DNA of 17,233 bases from JACQPU01 sp039961715 (GTDB lineage Bacteria > Bacteroidota > Ignavibacteria > UBA10030). Numbering within the stretch: position 1 is the stretch's first letter; the number at the start of each line of letters is the position of its first letter. Under the pieces are notes generated by a model. That model was not told the DNA's origin, made no database searches, and was given only the letters and a program-made list of their open reading frames with translations. The stretch spans positions 1 through 17,233 of the forward strand of contig JABRVW010000175.1 in the NCBI GenBank assembly GCA_039961715.1. Direction: 5' to 3'. Shown piece after piece: positions 1-8,616 of the stretch. Made by a program: the position numbers and the translations under genes.

Positions 1-2378
1 GGATTCGGGTGGGTCCGGGGCGGGGGAGCGCCGCGGGAAGCCTCGTCTCCTACGCTCTTGGAATCACAGACGTCGATCCGATCCATTTTGGTCTGTTGTT
101 CGAGCGTTTCCTGAATCCAGATCGTGTGAGCATGCCGGACATTGACATTGATTTCGCGGACGACAAGCGTGAGCAGGTCATCAACTATGTCCGGAAAAAG
201 TACGGGGAGCACTCGGTGTCCCAGATCATTACGTTTGGCACGCTCTCAGCCCGGGCCGTGCTCAAGGATGTAGGCCGCGTCCTCGGGATTCCGCTGAGCA
301 CAATTGATTCGATCACCAAGCAGATTCCGGTTTTTCAGGGAAAAGTAACCCCTCTCGCCGAAGCGCTTGATTCCATTCCGGACCTTCGCTGGGTGAAGGA
401 GAGTCCCGACGAGAAAATGAAGCTGCTCGTCGACACGGCCACGGTTCTGGAAGGCATGAATCGCAACGTTTCGACCCATGCCGCAGGCGTTGTCATCGCT
501 CCGGGGGATATCAGTGATTACGTGCCGATGTACAAGACCCCCCAGACGGATCTGATGACCCAGTATAACATGAAGGACCTCGAGCTCGCGGGCCTTCTGA
601 AAATGGATTTTCTGGGCCTGAGAACGCTGACGGTCATCGACAACGCCCTGGACCTCATCAGGCAGAATCACGGAGTTGAGGTGGATCTGAACAGGATTCC
701 ACCCGATGACCCAAAGACCCTTGCGCTTTTTTCACGCGGGCAGACTGTCGCCGTGTTTCAGTTTGAAAGCTCGGGAATGCAGGACTACCTGCGCAAACTG
801 AAGCCGACGTCGATTCATGACCTTGTGGCCATGAATGCGCTCTACCGCCCGGGCCCGATGGAAAACATCCCGGACTTCATCGACCGGAAACACGGCCGCA
901 AAACCATCCAGTACCTTCATCCCAAGCTTGAGGAGACGCTGAGGGAAACTTACGGCGTCATCGTGTATCAGGAGCAGGTGATCAAGATTGCGAGTGACAT
1001 TGCAGGATTCAGCCTGGCCAAAGCCGACATGATGCGCCGCGCCATGGGAAAGAAGGACAAGGCGCTGATGGCTGAGCAAAAGAAAGAGTTTGTTCAGGGC
1101 GCCGCTGAGCAGGGGGTGGACCGGAAGACGGCCTCTGAGATTTTCGATCTGATCGAGAAATTTGCGTCCTACGGCTTCAATAAATCACACAGCGTGGCGT
1201 ATTCGGTTCTTGCCTATCAAACAGCCTACCTGAAAGCGAACTATCCGGCTGAATACATGGCGGCAACGCTCACGAGCGAGATCGGCGACACAGACAAGAT
1301 TGTGCTGTTTATCGACGAATGCCGCAAGATGGGGATCGAAGTTCTGCCGCCGGACGTCAACGAGAGCGGAGTGGGATTTGTCGTGACTCCCTCGGGCATT
1401 CGCTTTGGCCTGAGCGCGATCAAAAATGTCGGGATCAGCGCCGTGGAGCAGATTGTCCGGGCGCGGTCGGACGGCGGGCGTTTCCAGGATATGTTCGATT
1501 TTTGTGCGCGCGTGGACCTTCGCCTGGTGAACAAGAAAACGATCGAAAGCCTCATCCAGGCAGGAGCATTCGATTCCCTGCACAAGAACCGCGCACAACT
1601 GTTTCATGCCGCGGAACGGGCGGCGACATACGGACAGCAGGTCCAGGAGGCAACCGGACAGGGACAATCCAGCCTGTTCGAAGCAGGAACGACGAAATTT
1701 CAGACGAGGCCGGCGCTCCCGGCCGCGGAACCCTGGACCGAGGCCGAAAAGCTTTCCCGCGAAAAGGCGGTTCTCGGCTTCTACGTCTCCGGCCATCCGC
1801 TCGACCGCTACCGCGACGAAATCGAGGCCTTCAGCAACGCGCGGCTTGGCGAGCCGGACCGCGCAAAGACATCGGCAGCGGTTCGCGTGTGCGGGATCGT
1901 CACTGCAGTACGCAAAAAGGTCGATCGCCGCGGGAATACAATGGCATTCATCACGTTGGAGGACTTTTCGGGCAAGGGCGAGGGCATTGTCTTTTCGGAT
2001 CCGTACAAGAAGTTCTCTTCTGTTCTGGTCCCCGACGCAATGGTCATGGTGGTGGGAAAGGGGGAAGTCAACGGCGACACGTTGAAGATCCTTGTCAACG
2101 AAGTGATTCCCATGGAGCAGGTTCGGGAACGGTTTACCCGAAGCGTGAACGTCCTTCTGGACCTCGACAAGGTGGACGAATCGACGGTGGTCGAGTTACG
2201 GGGAATCCTCGAGCGCCATCGGGGAACGTGTTCCTGTTACTTCACGGTGACCGGTGGCGGATTAGCAGGGAATTCGCTATATTTGACCCGTCGGCATGTT
2301 GTCCGACCCGACAATGATTTCATACAATCTGTGAAACAACTTTTGGGTCCGGCAGCGATACGCCTGCAGGGCCAATGA
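1..2378 (+). CDS. dnaE: DNA polymerase III subunit alpha (5'-truncated by the window edge)
   Basis: Catalytic subunit of the replicative polymerase, acting at the fork with the beta clamp and clamp loader. The frame is open from position 3; the PHP domain and the start of the palm lie outside the window. Residues here are counted from the Val codon at 9, which is internal and not a start. The catalytic aspartates are visible in PDIDIDF (D44, D46, like E. coli D401/D403) and KMDFLG (D200, like D555). The GPGRGSAAGS motif, helix-hairpin-helix region, an OB-fold near 620-705 and a C-terminal tail follow. A clamp-binding peptide QSSLF (553-557, bases 1665-1679) lies before the OB-fold, as in DnaE1-type enzymes. 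There is no intein or frameshift. The gene ends 12 bases before trxA, so the two are probably co-transcribed. Confidence 0.97.
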   Translation, partial: IRVGPGRGSAAGSLVSYALGITDVDPIHFGLLFERFLNPDRVSMPDIDIDFADDKREQVINYVRKKYGEHSVSQIITFGTLSARAVLKDVGRVLGIPLSTIDSITKQIPVFQGKVTPLAEALDSIPDLRWVKESPDEKMKLLVDTATVLEGMNRNVSTHAAGVVIAPGDISDYVPMYKTPQTDLMTQYNMKDLELAGLLKMDFLGLRTLTVIDNALDLIRQNHGVEVDLNRIPPDDPKTLALFSRGQTVAVFQFESSGMQDYLRKLKPTSIHDLVAMNALYRPGPMENIPDFIDRKHGRKTIQYLHPKLEETLRETYGVIVYQEQVIKIASDIAGFSLAKADMMRRAMGKKDKALMAEQKKEFVQGAAEQGVDRKTASEIFDLIEKFASYGFNKSHSVAYSVLAYQTAYLKANYPAEYMAATLTSEIGDTDKIVLFIDECRKMGIEVLPPDVNESGVGFVVTPSGIRFGLSAIKNVGISAVEQIVRARSDGGRFQDMFDFCARVDLRLVNKKTIESLIQAGAFDSLHKNRAQLFHAAERAATYGQQVQEATGQGQSSLFEAGTTKFQTRPALPAAEPWTEAEKLSREKAVLGFYVSGHPLDRYRDEIEAFSNARLGEPDRAKTSAAVRVCGIVTAVRKKVDRRGNTMAFITLEDFSGKGEGIVFSDPYKKFSSVLVPDAMVMVVGKGEVNGDTLKILVNEVIPMEQVRERFTRSVNVLLDLDKVDESTVVELRGILERHRGTCSCYFTVTGGGLAGNSLYLTRRHVVRPDNDFIQSVKQLLGPAAIRLQGQ

Positions 2379-2390
2379 ACAGGAGAATGC

Positions 2391-2714
2391 ATGAAACCGG
2401 TAACACTGACAGATGAGAATTTTCAGGAGGAGGTTTTGAAGTCCGACAAACCCGTGCTGGTGGATTTTTGGGCGGAATGGTGCGGTCCGTGTCGGATGGT
2501 GGCACCGATCGTCGAAGAACTGGCGAAAGAGTATAACGGATCGCTGAAGGTGGGGAAGGTCGATGTGGACGCCAACCAGAAGGTCTCCATGCAATTTGGC
2601 ATTCGCAGCATCCCAACCCTGTTGATCTTCAAGGGTGGTAGGGTGGTGGAACAGGTCATCGGGGCGGTTCCCAAACGTGCGCTCACCGAAAAAGTCGCCA
2701 AACACCTTAACTGA
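2391..2714 (+). CDS. trxA: Thioredoxin
   Basis: Cytosolic disulfide reductase of 107 residues, the usual thioredoxin length. The active site WCGPC (Cys31, Cys34) and the cis-proline segment SIPT are intact, with the fold's conserved D25-F-W and the KVDVD strand. The ATG at 2391 is supported by AGGAG at 2381-2385, five bases upstream. It follows dnaE by 12 bases, an arrangement I associate with Bacteroidota and Chlorobiota, and a strong terminator follows at 2730-2770. It probably serves reductases and general redox homeostasis. Nothing is abnormal about it. Confidence 0.97.
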   Translation: MKPVTLTDENFQEEVLKSDKPVLVDFWAEWCGPCRMVAPIVEELAKEYNGSLKVGKVDVDANQKVSMQFGIRSIPTLLIFKGGRVVEQVIGAVPKRALTEKVAKHLN

Positions 2715-2729
2715 AGAAGGTTCGTAGAG

Positions 2730-2770
2730 ATGCGAGAACGCCCGCTGTTTGCAGCGCTTCTCGCATTTTT
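2730..2770 (+). terminator. Intrinsic terminator after trxA
   Basis: A perfect 9-bp stem, ATGCGAGAA (2730-2738) with TTCTCGCAT (2758-2766), can be extended by CGC/GCG inside. It runs directly into a T tract ending at 2770. It lies 15 bases after the trxA stop and separates dnaE-trxA from the aspS operon. Confidence 0.9.
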
Positions 2771-2821
2771 ATTTCCGGAACGTCCTGCTCGGGACGAACA
2801 CTCCAACAACCGGGTCCTGCC

Positions 2822-4591
2822 ATGACCATCAAGAAACGAACTCACACCTGCGGCGAGCTTCGCGAGACCGATATCGGAAGCACGGTGACCCTCACCGGAT
2901 GGGTGGACGTCCGCCGTGACCTCGGCGGTGTCATTTTCATCAACCTCCGCGACCGTTACGGAAAGACACAGGTCGTTTTCTCTCCCCAGAATAACCGCGA
3001 GGCATACGACAGAGCGCAGGCCCTTCGCTCCGAATTCGTCATCCTGGTGACCGGCAAGGTCGAGCGACGGCCAAAGGGGACAGAAAATCCGGAAATGCCG
3101 ACGGGGACCATCGATGTTGCCGCTGTCGAACTCATTATCATGAACAAGGCCGAGACGCCTCCGTTTCCAATCGAGGACTCCCTCGAGGCAGGCGAGGACC
3201 TTCGGTTGAAATACCGCTATCTTGATCTCCGGCGGCCCGTCATGCAGCGGAACCTGATCATGCGGCACAGGGCATCTCAGGCCGTCCGAAAATTTTTTGA
3301 TCGCAATGGGTTTGTCGAAGTCGAGACCCCCGTCCTGATGAAGAGCACACCCGAGGGCGCGAGGGATTTCCTCGTGCCGAGCAGGCTTCATCACGGAAAA
3401 TTCTACGCGCTCCCACAATCCCCGCAAACCTACAAGCAAATCCTGATGGTTGCCGGGGTGGATCGATACTTCCAGATCGTGAAATGCTTCCGGGATGAGG
3501 ATTTCCGCGCGGATCGTCAGCCGGAATTCACCCAAATCGATGTGGAGATGTCGTTTGTGGAGGAAGGAGACGTGATCGACATGACGGAGCGCCTCATGGT
3601 CGAGTTGTACGAGGAGCTGTTGTCGGTCAAACTGGAGAGGCCTTTTCCGCGCCTGACGTATCGGGAAGCCATGGAACGGTACGGCAGTGACAAACCGGAT
3701 ACCCGGTTCGGGCTTGAACTACGCGATTGCTCGGACCTTCTTGCCGACAGTGAATTTCGTGTGTTCAGTTCCACTGTCAAGGATGGCGGCGTCGTGGCTG
3801 GGTTCACGGTGCCAGGCCAGGCCGGGCTAACCCGAAATCAGATCGACGGATTGACGGACGTTGCGAAACGTGCGGGCGCAGGCGGCCTCATCTGGATGAA
3901 AATAATGCCGGATCGCATCGAGAGCTCGGTTGACAAGTTTGTGAAGGACTCGGAAAAAAGGGCAATTGCGGGAAGGCTGAATGCCGCCAACGGAGATCTG
4001 TGCCTCCTGGTTTCCGGTTCGTGGACGAAGGCCTATACGGTTCTCGGGGTTCTGCGGCTCGAAATGGGAAACCGTCTGAACCTGATCCGTCAATCGGACT
4101 GGAATTTCCTCTGGGTCGTTGATTTTCCGCTTCTCGAATATAGCGAGGAAGAGAAACGCTTCGTGGCCGTGCACCATCCGTTCACGTCGCCGCGGCCGGA
4201 GGATATTCCTCTGCTGGAGAGTTCCCCGGAAAAGGCGCGAGCCCGGGCCTATGACCTCGTGTTGAACGGGAGAGAAATTGCAGGCGGCAGCATCCGGATC
4301 CATGACACTTCCCTTCAGAGCAAGGTTTTTGAGCTGCTCGGGATAGGACCCGGGGAGGCAAAAGAGAAGTTTGGATTCATGCTGGAGGCATTTCGATATG
4401 GGGCACCGCCGCATGGCGGCATTGCGTTCGGTTTCGATCGGATCCTGATGCTGATGGCCGGACAGCGCTCAATCCGGGACGTGATCGCGTTTCCCAAGAC
4501 TGCCAGTGCGGTCTCGTTGATGGATGAGGCGCCGTCGTCTGTCGACGAACGACAGCTTCGGGAACTCCACCTTCGGATCGTACAGCCGTGA
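2822..4591 (+). CDS. aspS: Aspartate--tRNA ligase
   Basis: Class II synthetase that charges tRNA-Asp. The 589 residues match the bacterial type with its inserted GAD domain. In order: N-terminal OB anticodon-binding domain (about 1-110), catalytic core, motif 2 FRDEDFRADRQPEFTQID (223-240), the insertion (about 290-420), and motif 3 with GGIAFGFDR near the C-terminus. Leu34 in RRDLGG is the residue typical of tRNA-Asp-discriminating enzymes, but Gly86 in PKGTEN resembles the non-discriminating form, so specificity is uncertain. The start fits E. coli AspRS by alignment, although no Shine-Dalgarno sequence is visible. Its stop overlaps the next gene's GTG start (GTGA), so it heads the coupled operon that runs to lolD. 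Confidence 0.97.
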   Translation: MTIKKRTHTCGELRETDIGSTVTLTGWVDVRRDLGGVIFINLRDRYGKTQVVFSPQNNREAYDRAQALRSEFVILVTGKVERRPKGTENPEMPTGTIDVAAVELIIMNKAETPPFPIEDSLEAGEDLRLKYRYLDLRRPVMQRNLIMRHRASQAVRKFFDRNGFVEVETPVLMKSTPEGARDFLVPSRLHHGKFYALPQSPQTYKQILMVAGVDRYFQIVKCFRDEDFRADRQPEFTQIDVEMSFVEEGDVIDMTERLMVELYEELLSVKLERPFPRLTYREAMERYGSDKPDTRFGLELRDCSDLLADSEFRVFSSTVKDGGVVAGFTVPGQAGLTRNQIDGLTDVAKRAGAGGLIWMKIMPDRIESSVDKFVKDSEKRAIAGRLNAANGDLCLLVSGSWTKAYTVLGVLRLEMGNRLNLIRQSDWNFLWVVDFPLLEYSEEEKRFVAVHHPFTSPRPEDIPLLESSPEKARARAYDLVLNGREIAGGSIRIHDTSLQSKVFELLGIGPGEAKEKFGFMLEAFRYGAPPHGGIAFGFDRILMLMAGQRSIRDVIAFPKTASAVSLMDEAPSSVDERQLRELHLRIVQP

Positions 4592-5949
4592 AGCCGTTTG
4601 TTCGCATAGCCTCGGGACAAGGATTCTGGGGCGATCTGCTCACGGCGCCCATGGCTCAGGTGAGCAACGGCCCCATCGACTACCTCGTGATGGATTATCT
4701 GGCCGAAGTGACGATGTCCATCATGCAGAAACAGAAAAACAGAGATCCCCGGACGGGCTATGCCCGGGATCTCGTGACGCTCATGAGGGAGCTTCTGCCC
4801 CTGTGTATCGAAAAGAACATCCGCATCATCACGAACGGGGGCGGGGTCAATCCCCTTGCGTGCAGTGATGCCATCTGCGAGACTGCGAGGTCGCTTGGGA
4901 TTCGTGCGCTCAAGGTTGGCGTGGTCCTCGGCGATGACATCCTGGGACGGATTGATGATCTGCAGAGGGACGGACACGCTCTAAAGAACATGGAAACGGG
5001 AGAGCCTCTGTCAAGCGTTCGGGACAGGATCCAGAGTGCAAACGCGTATTTCGGAGCAGGCCCGATCGTCGAGGCATTGCGTCAGGGGGCGCAGATCGTC
5101 ATCACGGGACGGACGACGGACACGGGATTGACGCTCGCGCCGATGATGTACGAATTCGGATGGAGACAGGATGAATGGGACAAGCTCGCTGCGGGAACCG
5201 TTGCCGGCCATATTCTCGAATGCGGCGGGCAAGCGTCCGGAGGCAACTTCATGGCCGACTGGAGGTCGGTGCCCGACCTTGCTCACATCGGCTTTCCCAT
5301 TGCCGAAGCCTATCCGAACGGAGAGATTGTTCTCACGAAGCACGAATCCCTGGGAGGCCTCGTGACGCTCCAGACTGTCAAGGAACAGCTTCTCTACGAG
5401 ATCGGAAATCCGACGGACTACATCACGCCGGATTGCGTAGCCGACTTCACAACCATCAGGCTTGTTCAGGAAGGCCGTGACCGCGTCCGCATGACAGGGG
5501 TGAAAGGAAGGCCGGCGACAGAGTTCTACAAGGTTTCGATGTCGTACCTGGACGGATACACGGCTTTCGGCACTCTTACGTACTCATGGCCTGATGCGCT
5601 TGAAAAGGCACAGAAGGCTGATGAGATTCTCAGGGTCAGGCTGAGCGACCTTGGCCTGAAGTTCGAGGAAGTCCGCACGGAGTATCTGGGCGTGAATTCC
5701 TCGCACGGACATCTTGCGCCGGAGAAGGGTGACCACAACGAGGTGGTGATGCGTGTGGGCGTGCGCAGCAAGGACCGCGAAGCCGTTGAGCGGTTTGGGA
5801 TGGAGCTTGCGCCCCTGATTCTCACGGGTCCGCCCTCGGTGACGGGATTTGCGGGCGGGAGGCCAAGGCCCAGCGAAGTCATTTCGTACTGGCCTGCATT
5901 GATCGCGAAAAATGCGGTGAAGCATGAAGTGGTCATGAGGACACTATGA
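4588..5949 (+). CDS. AtuA/DUF1446-family protein, N-terminal domain module
   Basis: A 453-residue member of the family named after Pseudomonas AtuA (acyclic terpene utilization), whose biochemical role is not established. Family-type segments are visible: GQGFWGD (10-16), ITNGGGVNP (81-89), GRTTDTG (174-180) and GHILECGGQASGGNF (207-221), followed by a long alpha/beta C-terminal half. There is no signal peptide or membrane segment, so it is probably cytosolic. The start is GTG at 4588, overlapping the aspS stop. Its stop overlaps the start of the small partner (ATGA). In many genomes the two parts are one fused protein. No other terpene-utilization gene (AtuB-H type) is nearby, so that pathway should not be assumed. 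A link to an acyl-CoA or hydroxy-acid pathway would be speculation. Confidence 0.88.
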   Translation: MKPFVRIASGQGFWGDLLTAPMAQVSNGPIDYLVMDYLAEVTMSIMQKQKNRDPRTGYARDLVTLMRELLPLCIEKNIRIITNGGGVNPLACSDAICETARSLGIRALKVGVVLGDDILGRIDDLQRDGHALKNMETGEPLSSVRDRIQSANAYFGAGPIVEALRQGAQIVITGRTTDTGLTLAPMMYEFGWRQDEWDKLAAGTVAGHILECGGQASGGNFMADWRSVPDLAHIGFPIAEAYPNGEIVLTKHESLGGLVTLQTVKEQLLYEIGNPTDYITPDCVADFTTIRLVQEGRDRVRMTGVKGRPATEFYKVSMSYLDGYTAFGTLTYSWPDALEKAQKADEILRVRLSDLGLKFEEVRTEYLGVNSSHGHLAPEKGDHNEVVMRVGVRSKDREAVERFGMELAPLILTGPPSVTGFAGGRPRPSEVISYWPALIAKNAVKHEVVMRTL

Positions 5950-6284
5950 AGGTGCAACTGCTCAGAATATGCCACGGACGCTCGGGGGATAAAGGAGACA
6001 CTGCAAACATCGGCCTTATTGCGCGGGAGGAGAAATTCTACCCTCTTATCGAACGTGCAATCACGGCTGAGCGGGTAAAGGAATACTTTGGCGCCATGGT
6101 CCTCGGTCCGGTGGAGAGGTTCGAGCTGCCCAATCTGTGGGCGTTGAATTTTCTGCTCCATAACGCGTTGGGAGGAGGGGGGACCAAATCTTTGAAGAAC
6201 GATGCCCAGGGGAAGACCCTGGCGGCGGCGCTGCTACGGATGGAAATCGATGTACCGGAAGGAATGATCGACGGACATGTTTGA
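5946..6284 (+). CDS. AtuA-related small protein (AtuA C-terminal-like domain)
   Basis: A 112-residue protein matching the domain usually found at the C-terminus of fused AtuA/DUF1446 proteins. Its N-terminal RICHGRSGDKGDTANIG is the hallmark of that domain, and LPNLWALNFLLHNALGGGG follows near the middle. There is no membrane segment. The ATG overlaps the preceding stop (ATGA), with TGAGG at 5936-5940 as ribosome binding site, so it is almost certainly made with the larger protein and probably forms a complex with it. Its 3' end overlaps prfB by 8 bases. Function is unknown; the split form suggests that the two domains work as separate subunits. Confidence 0.85.
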   Translation: MKVQLLRICHGRSGDKGDTANIGLIAREEKFYPLIERAITAERVKEYFGAMVLGPVERFELPNLWALNFLLHNALGGGGTKSLKNDAQGKTLAAALLRMEIDVPEGMIDGHV

Positions 6285-7377
6285 GGATTTGAGAGAACAT
6301 TTAAAGGAACAGGAAACGCGTTTGAATCTCCTGAAGTCGTACCTGGAGATCGAACGGAAAAAGGCCGAGCTGGAAGAATTGGAACGGCGCGCCGGGGCGG
6401 CGGATTTTTGGAACGACAATGTGGCGGCGCAGAAGGTCATTCAGGAGATCAACACCCGGAAGCAGTGGATCGAAGACTGGAACAGCCTGCTGACGCTCGC
6501 GCAGGATTCCGCCACGCTGATCGATCTTGCGGAAGAAAGCAACGAGCGTGAGGTCGTGGAGGAGATCGCCAGGGATCTCAAGAAGCTGGAAGAGGGGATC
6601 TCCGCCCTGGAATTCCGCAATATGCTCAGCGGCGAAGACGATGAACGCAACGCGCTGATTACCATTCATTCGGGAGCGGGAGGGACCGAATCGCAGGATT
6701 GGGCTCAGATGCTCATGCGAATGTACACCCGGTGGTGCGAGCGGAAGGGCTACAAGGTGAATCTGGTGGATCTTCTCGAAGGAGAAGGAGCCGGCATTAA
6801 GAGCGCGACCATGGAGGTGGTGGGCAAGTATGCTTACGGCTATCTGAAGGCGGAGAGCGGCGTCCACAGGCTCGTCCGGATCTCCCCCTTTGATGCGAAC
6901 GCGCGGCGCCATACTTCCTTTGCGTCCGTATTCGTCTATCCGGAGATGGAGGACGATGTGGAGATTGAGATCAATCCCGCGGACCTGAAGATCGACACGT
7001 ATCGTTCCGGCGGCAAGGGTGGTCAGAACGTCAACAAGGTGGAGACCGCGGTGCGGATCACTCACGTACCGACGGGCGTCGTGGTTGCCTGCCAGCAGGA
7101 ACGGTCGCAATTCCAGAACAGGGAACGGGCGATCAAGATGCTGAAATCCCGCCTGTATCAACTCAAAAAGGAAGAAGAGCAGGCGCGGTTAAGCGCGATC
7201 GAGAGCACCAAGAAGAAGATTGAATGGGGAAGCCAGATCCGTTCCTACACGTTTCAACCCTACACCCTCGTCAAGGATCATCGGACGGGACACGAAAACG
7301 GGGATGTTCATGCCGTGATGGATGGCGAGATCGATGATTTCATCAAGAGCTACCTCATGGAGTTCTCCAAACGATAA
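6277..7377 (+). CDS. prfB: Peptide chain release factor 2, without programmed frameshift
   Basis: RF2 reads UGA and UAA stop codons and triggers peptide release on the ribosome. All 366 residues lie in one frame. The RF2-type anticodon tripeptide SPF (203-205) and the hydrolysis motif GGQ (248-250) are intact. The N-terminal coiled coil spans about 1-110. Where many bacteria carry the regulatory slip site with an in-frame UGA (E. coli reads LRGYL, stop, then DYD in the shifted frame), this gene reads LKSYLEIE straight through near residues 19-26. Autoregulation by frameshifting is therefore absent. The ATG lies inside the end of the previous gene, with GGAAGGAA 12 bases upstream. The permease gene follows 12 bases downstream. 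Confidence 0.96.
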   Translation: MFEDLREHLKEQETRLNLLKSYLEIERKKAELEELERRAGAADFWNDNVAAQKVIQEINTRKQWIEDWNSLLTLAQDSATLIDLAEESNEREVVEEIARDLKKLEEGISALEFRNMLSGEDDERNALITIHSGAGGTESQDWAQMLMRMYTRWCERKGYKVNLVDLLEGEGAGIKSATMEVVGKYAYGYLKAESGVHRLVRISPFDANARRHTSFASVFVYPEMEDDVEIEINPADLKIDTYRSGGKGGQNVNKVETAVRITHVPTGVVVACQQERSQFQNRERAIKMLKSRLYQLKKEEEQARLSAIESTKKKIEWGSQIRSYTFQPYTLVKDHRTGHENGDVHAVMDGEIDDFIKSYLMEFSKR

Positions 7378-7389
7378 TCCTTCCGTGAC

Positions 7390-8616
7390 ATGAATCTCGC
7401 CACATTCATAGCCGGCCGCTTTTTGAGGTCCAGGCGGAACCGGGGATTCATCTCCTTCATTACCTTCTTTGCCGTGGTCGGGATCACGGTCGGTGTTGCA
7501 GCCCTCATCATCACCCTCTCCATTCTTCGCGGATTCGAGAATACCATCAGGGAAAACATCATCGGTTTCACAGCCCACCTGCAGATCTACGGGTTCCAGA
7601 ATCAGGCCCTGATGAATCCCGATGCATCCATACGAAAGATCACGGAACGCTTCCCGGAAATCCGGTCCATGTCTCCGTACGTTTCGCGCGAAGCAATGAT
7701 CCGTTCGGAGCACGGGATCGACGGCATTCTCCTGAAGGGCATCGTTCCGGACGGCATGATGTCTCCGGCGGAGCGCTATCTCGTGAAAGGTACTGCGGCG
7801 CTTGAAAGCGTGAAAGACGGCTTGGAACCGGTGATTTTGGGCAAGCGCCTCGCCGAGAGGCTCAGAGTGACCGTGGGAGATCCTGTTCTGGTATTTGCTC
7901 TCGGCGGGTACAGTCTCACGCTCTCGCAAACGCGCATCATGAAGTTTCGCGTTGTGGGAGTGTATGAGACCGGAATGGAAGAATACGACGCCAGTTATGT
8001 CTACGTCCATCTGAGGAACGCCCAGCGCCTCTTCCAATACGGCTCTGCGGTGAGCGGATTTGACGTGCTGGTTTCGGACCCTGATCGGATCACCCCGCTT
8101 TCGCAAGAGATTCCTGAAGTTCTGGGATACCCCCACTACGGGCGCACAATGTTCCAGCAGTACCGTAACCTGTTTTCCTGGATTGATCTTCAAAAGAGCC
8201 AGATCCCGATCCTCCTTGCGTTGATTATCGCCGTTGCGATGGTGAACATCATTGGAGCATTGCTGATGATGGTGATGGAAAAAACGAAGGAGATCGCGGT
8301 TCTCCGGGCCCTGGGCGCGGGCCGGCGAACGATCAACCGCGTGTTTCTTCTGCAAGGAATGTTCATCGGGGTGATTGGTACTTTTCTCGGCAATGTTCTT
8401 GCCTACGGCCTTTGCTGGCTGGAACAAACCTACAAGCTCATCTCCCTGCCGGCGGGAGTCTACTACATGACCCACGTACCGATCGAACTCAATTGGTCCG
8501 ATTTTGCCCTCGTCAGTGGTGTAGCTCTCCTTTTGTGCTACGGGTGTTCGCTCGCGCCGTCGCGTCTTGCGGGCAAGAGTGATCCGGTACCCCTGTTGAG
8601 ATTTGCCACCTCATGA
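7390..8616 (+). CDS. LolC/LolE-family lipoprotein-release ABC permease (first copy)
   Basis: A 408-residue inner-membrane permease of the LolCDE/FtsX class, which extracts outer-membrane lipoproteins and passes them to a periplasmic carrier. It has one N-terminal membrane helix (about 22-48), a large periplasmic domain (about 50-275) and three C-terminal helices. The cytoplasmic coupling segment EKTKEIAVLRALGA follows helix 2. It sits directly upstream of a paralogue of the same length and then lolD, so the three probably form one transporter. The start has no clear Shine-Dalgarno sequence, but MNLATFIAGRFLRSR fits the family N-terminus. Whether it plays the LolC or LolE role cannot be told here. 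A macrolide or other FtsX-like substrate is less likely, given the length and the lolD pairing. Confidence 0.9.
   Translation: MNLATFIAGRFLRSRRNRGFISFITFFAVVGITVGVAALIITLSILRGFENTIRENIIGFTAHLQIYGFQNQALMNPDASIRKITERFPEIRSMSPYVSREAMIRSEHGIDGILLKGIVPDGMMSPAERYLVKGTAALESVKDGLEPVILGKRLAERLRVTVGDPVLVFALGGYSLTLSQTRIMKFRVVGVYETGMEEYDASYVYVHLRNAQRLFQYGSAVSGFDVLVSDPDRITPLSQEIPEVLGYPHYGRTMFQQYRNLFSWIDLQKSQIPILLALIIAVAMVNIIGALLMMVMEKTKEIAVLRALGAGRRTINRVFLLQGMFIGVIGTFLGNVLAYGLCWLEQTYKLISLPAGVYYMTHVPIELNWSDFALVSGVALLLCYGCSLAPSRLAGKSDPVPLLRFATS

Noticed and set aside
1319..2317. A 332-codon plus-strand open frame inside dnaE
   Set aside because: It is another frame of the DnaE C-terminal region; its Arg- and Gly-rich translation is typical of an out-of-frame reading.
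2748..2775. Possible Bacteroidota-type promoter (TTTG, then TATTTC) before aspS
   Set aside because: It overlaps the trxA terminator, the -7 element is a poor match and the spacing is off. I cannot name a promoter for aspS in 2771-2821.
2423..3535. A 370-codon minus-strand open frame across trxA and aspS
   Set aside because: It lies opposite two certain genes, and its translation shows no recognisable domain. Such frames are expected opposite GC-rich coding sequence.
4588..6284. Acyclic terpene degradation locus
   Set aside because: Only the AtuA-like pair is present; no carboxylase, dehydrogenase or lyase of the pathway lies in the window.
7189..8475. A 428-codon minus-strand open frame opposite prfB and the first permease
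   Set aside because: The plus-strand genes carry clear family motifs; the antisense translation is rich in His, Arg and Asp with no domain, so it is a shadow.
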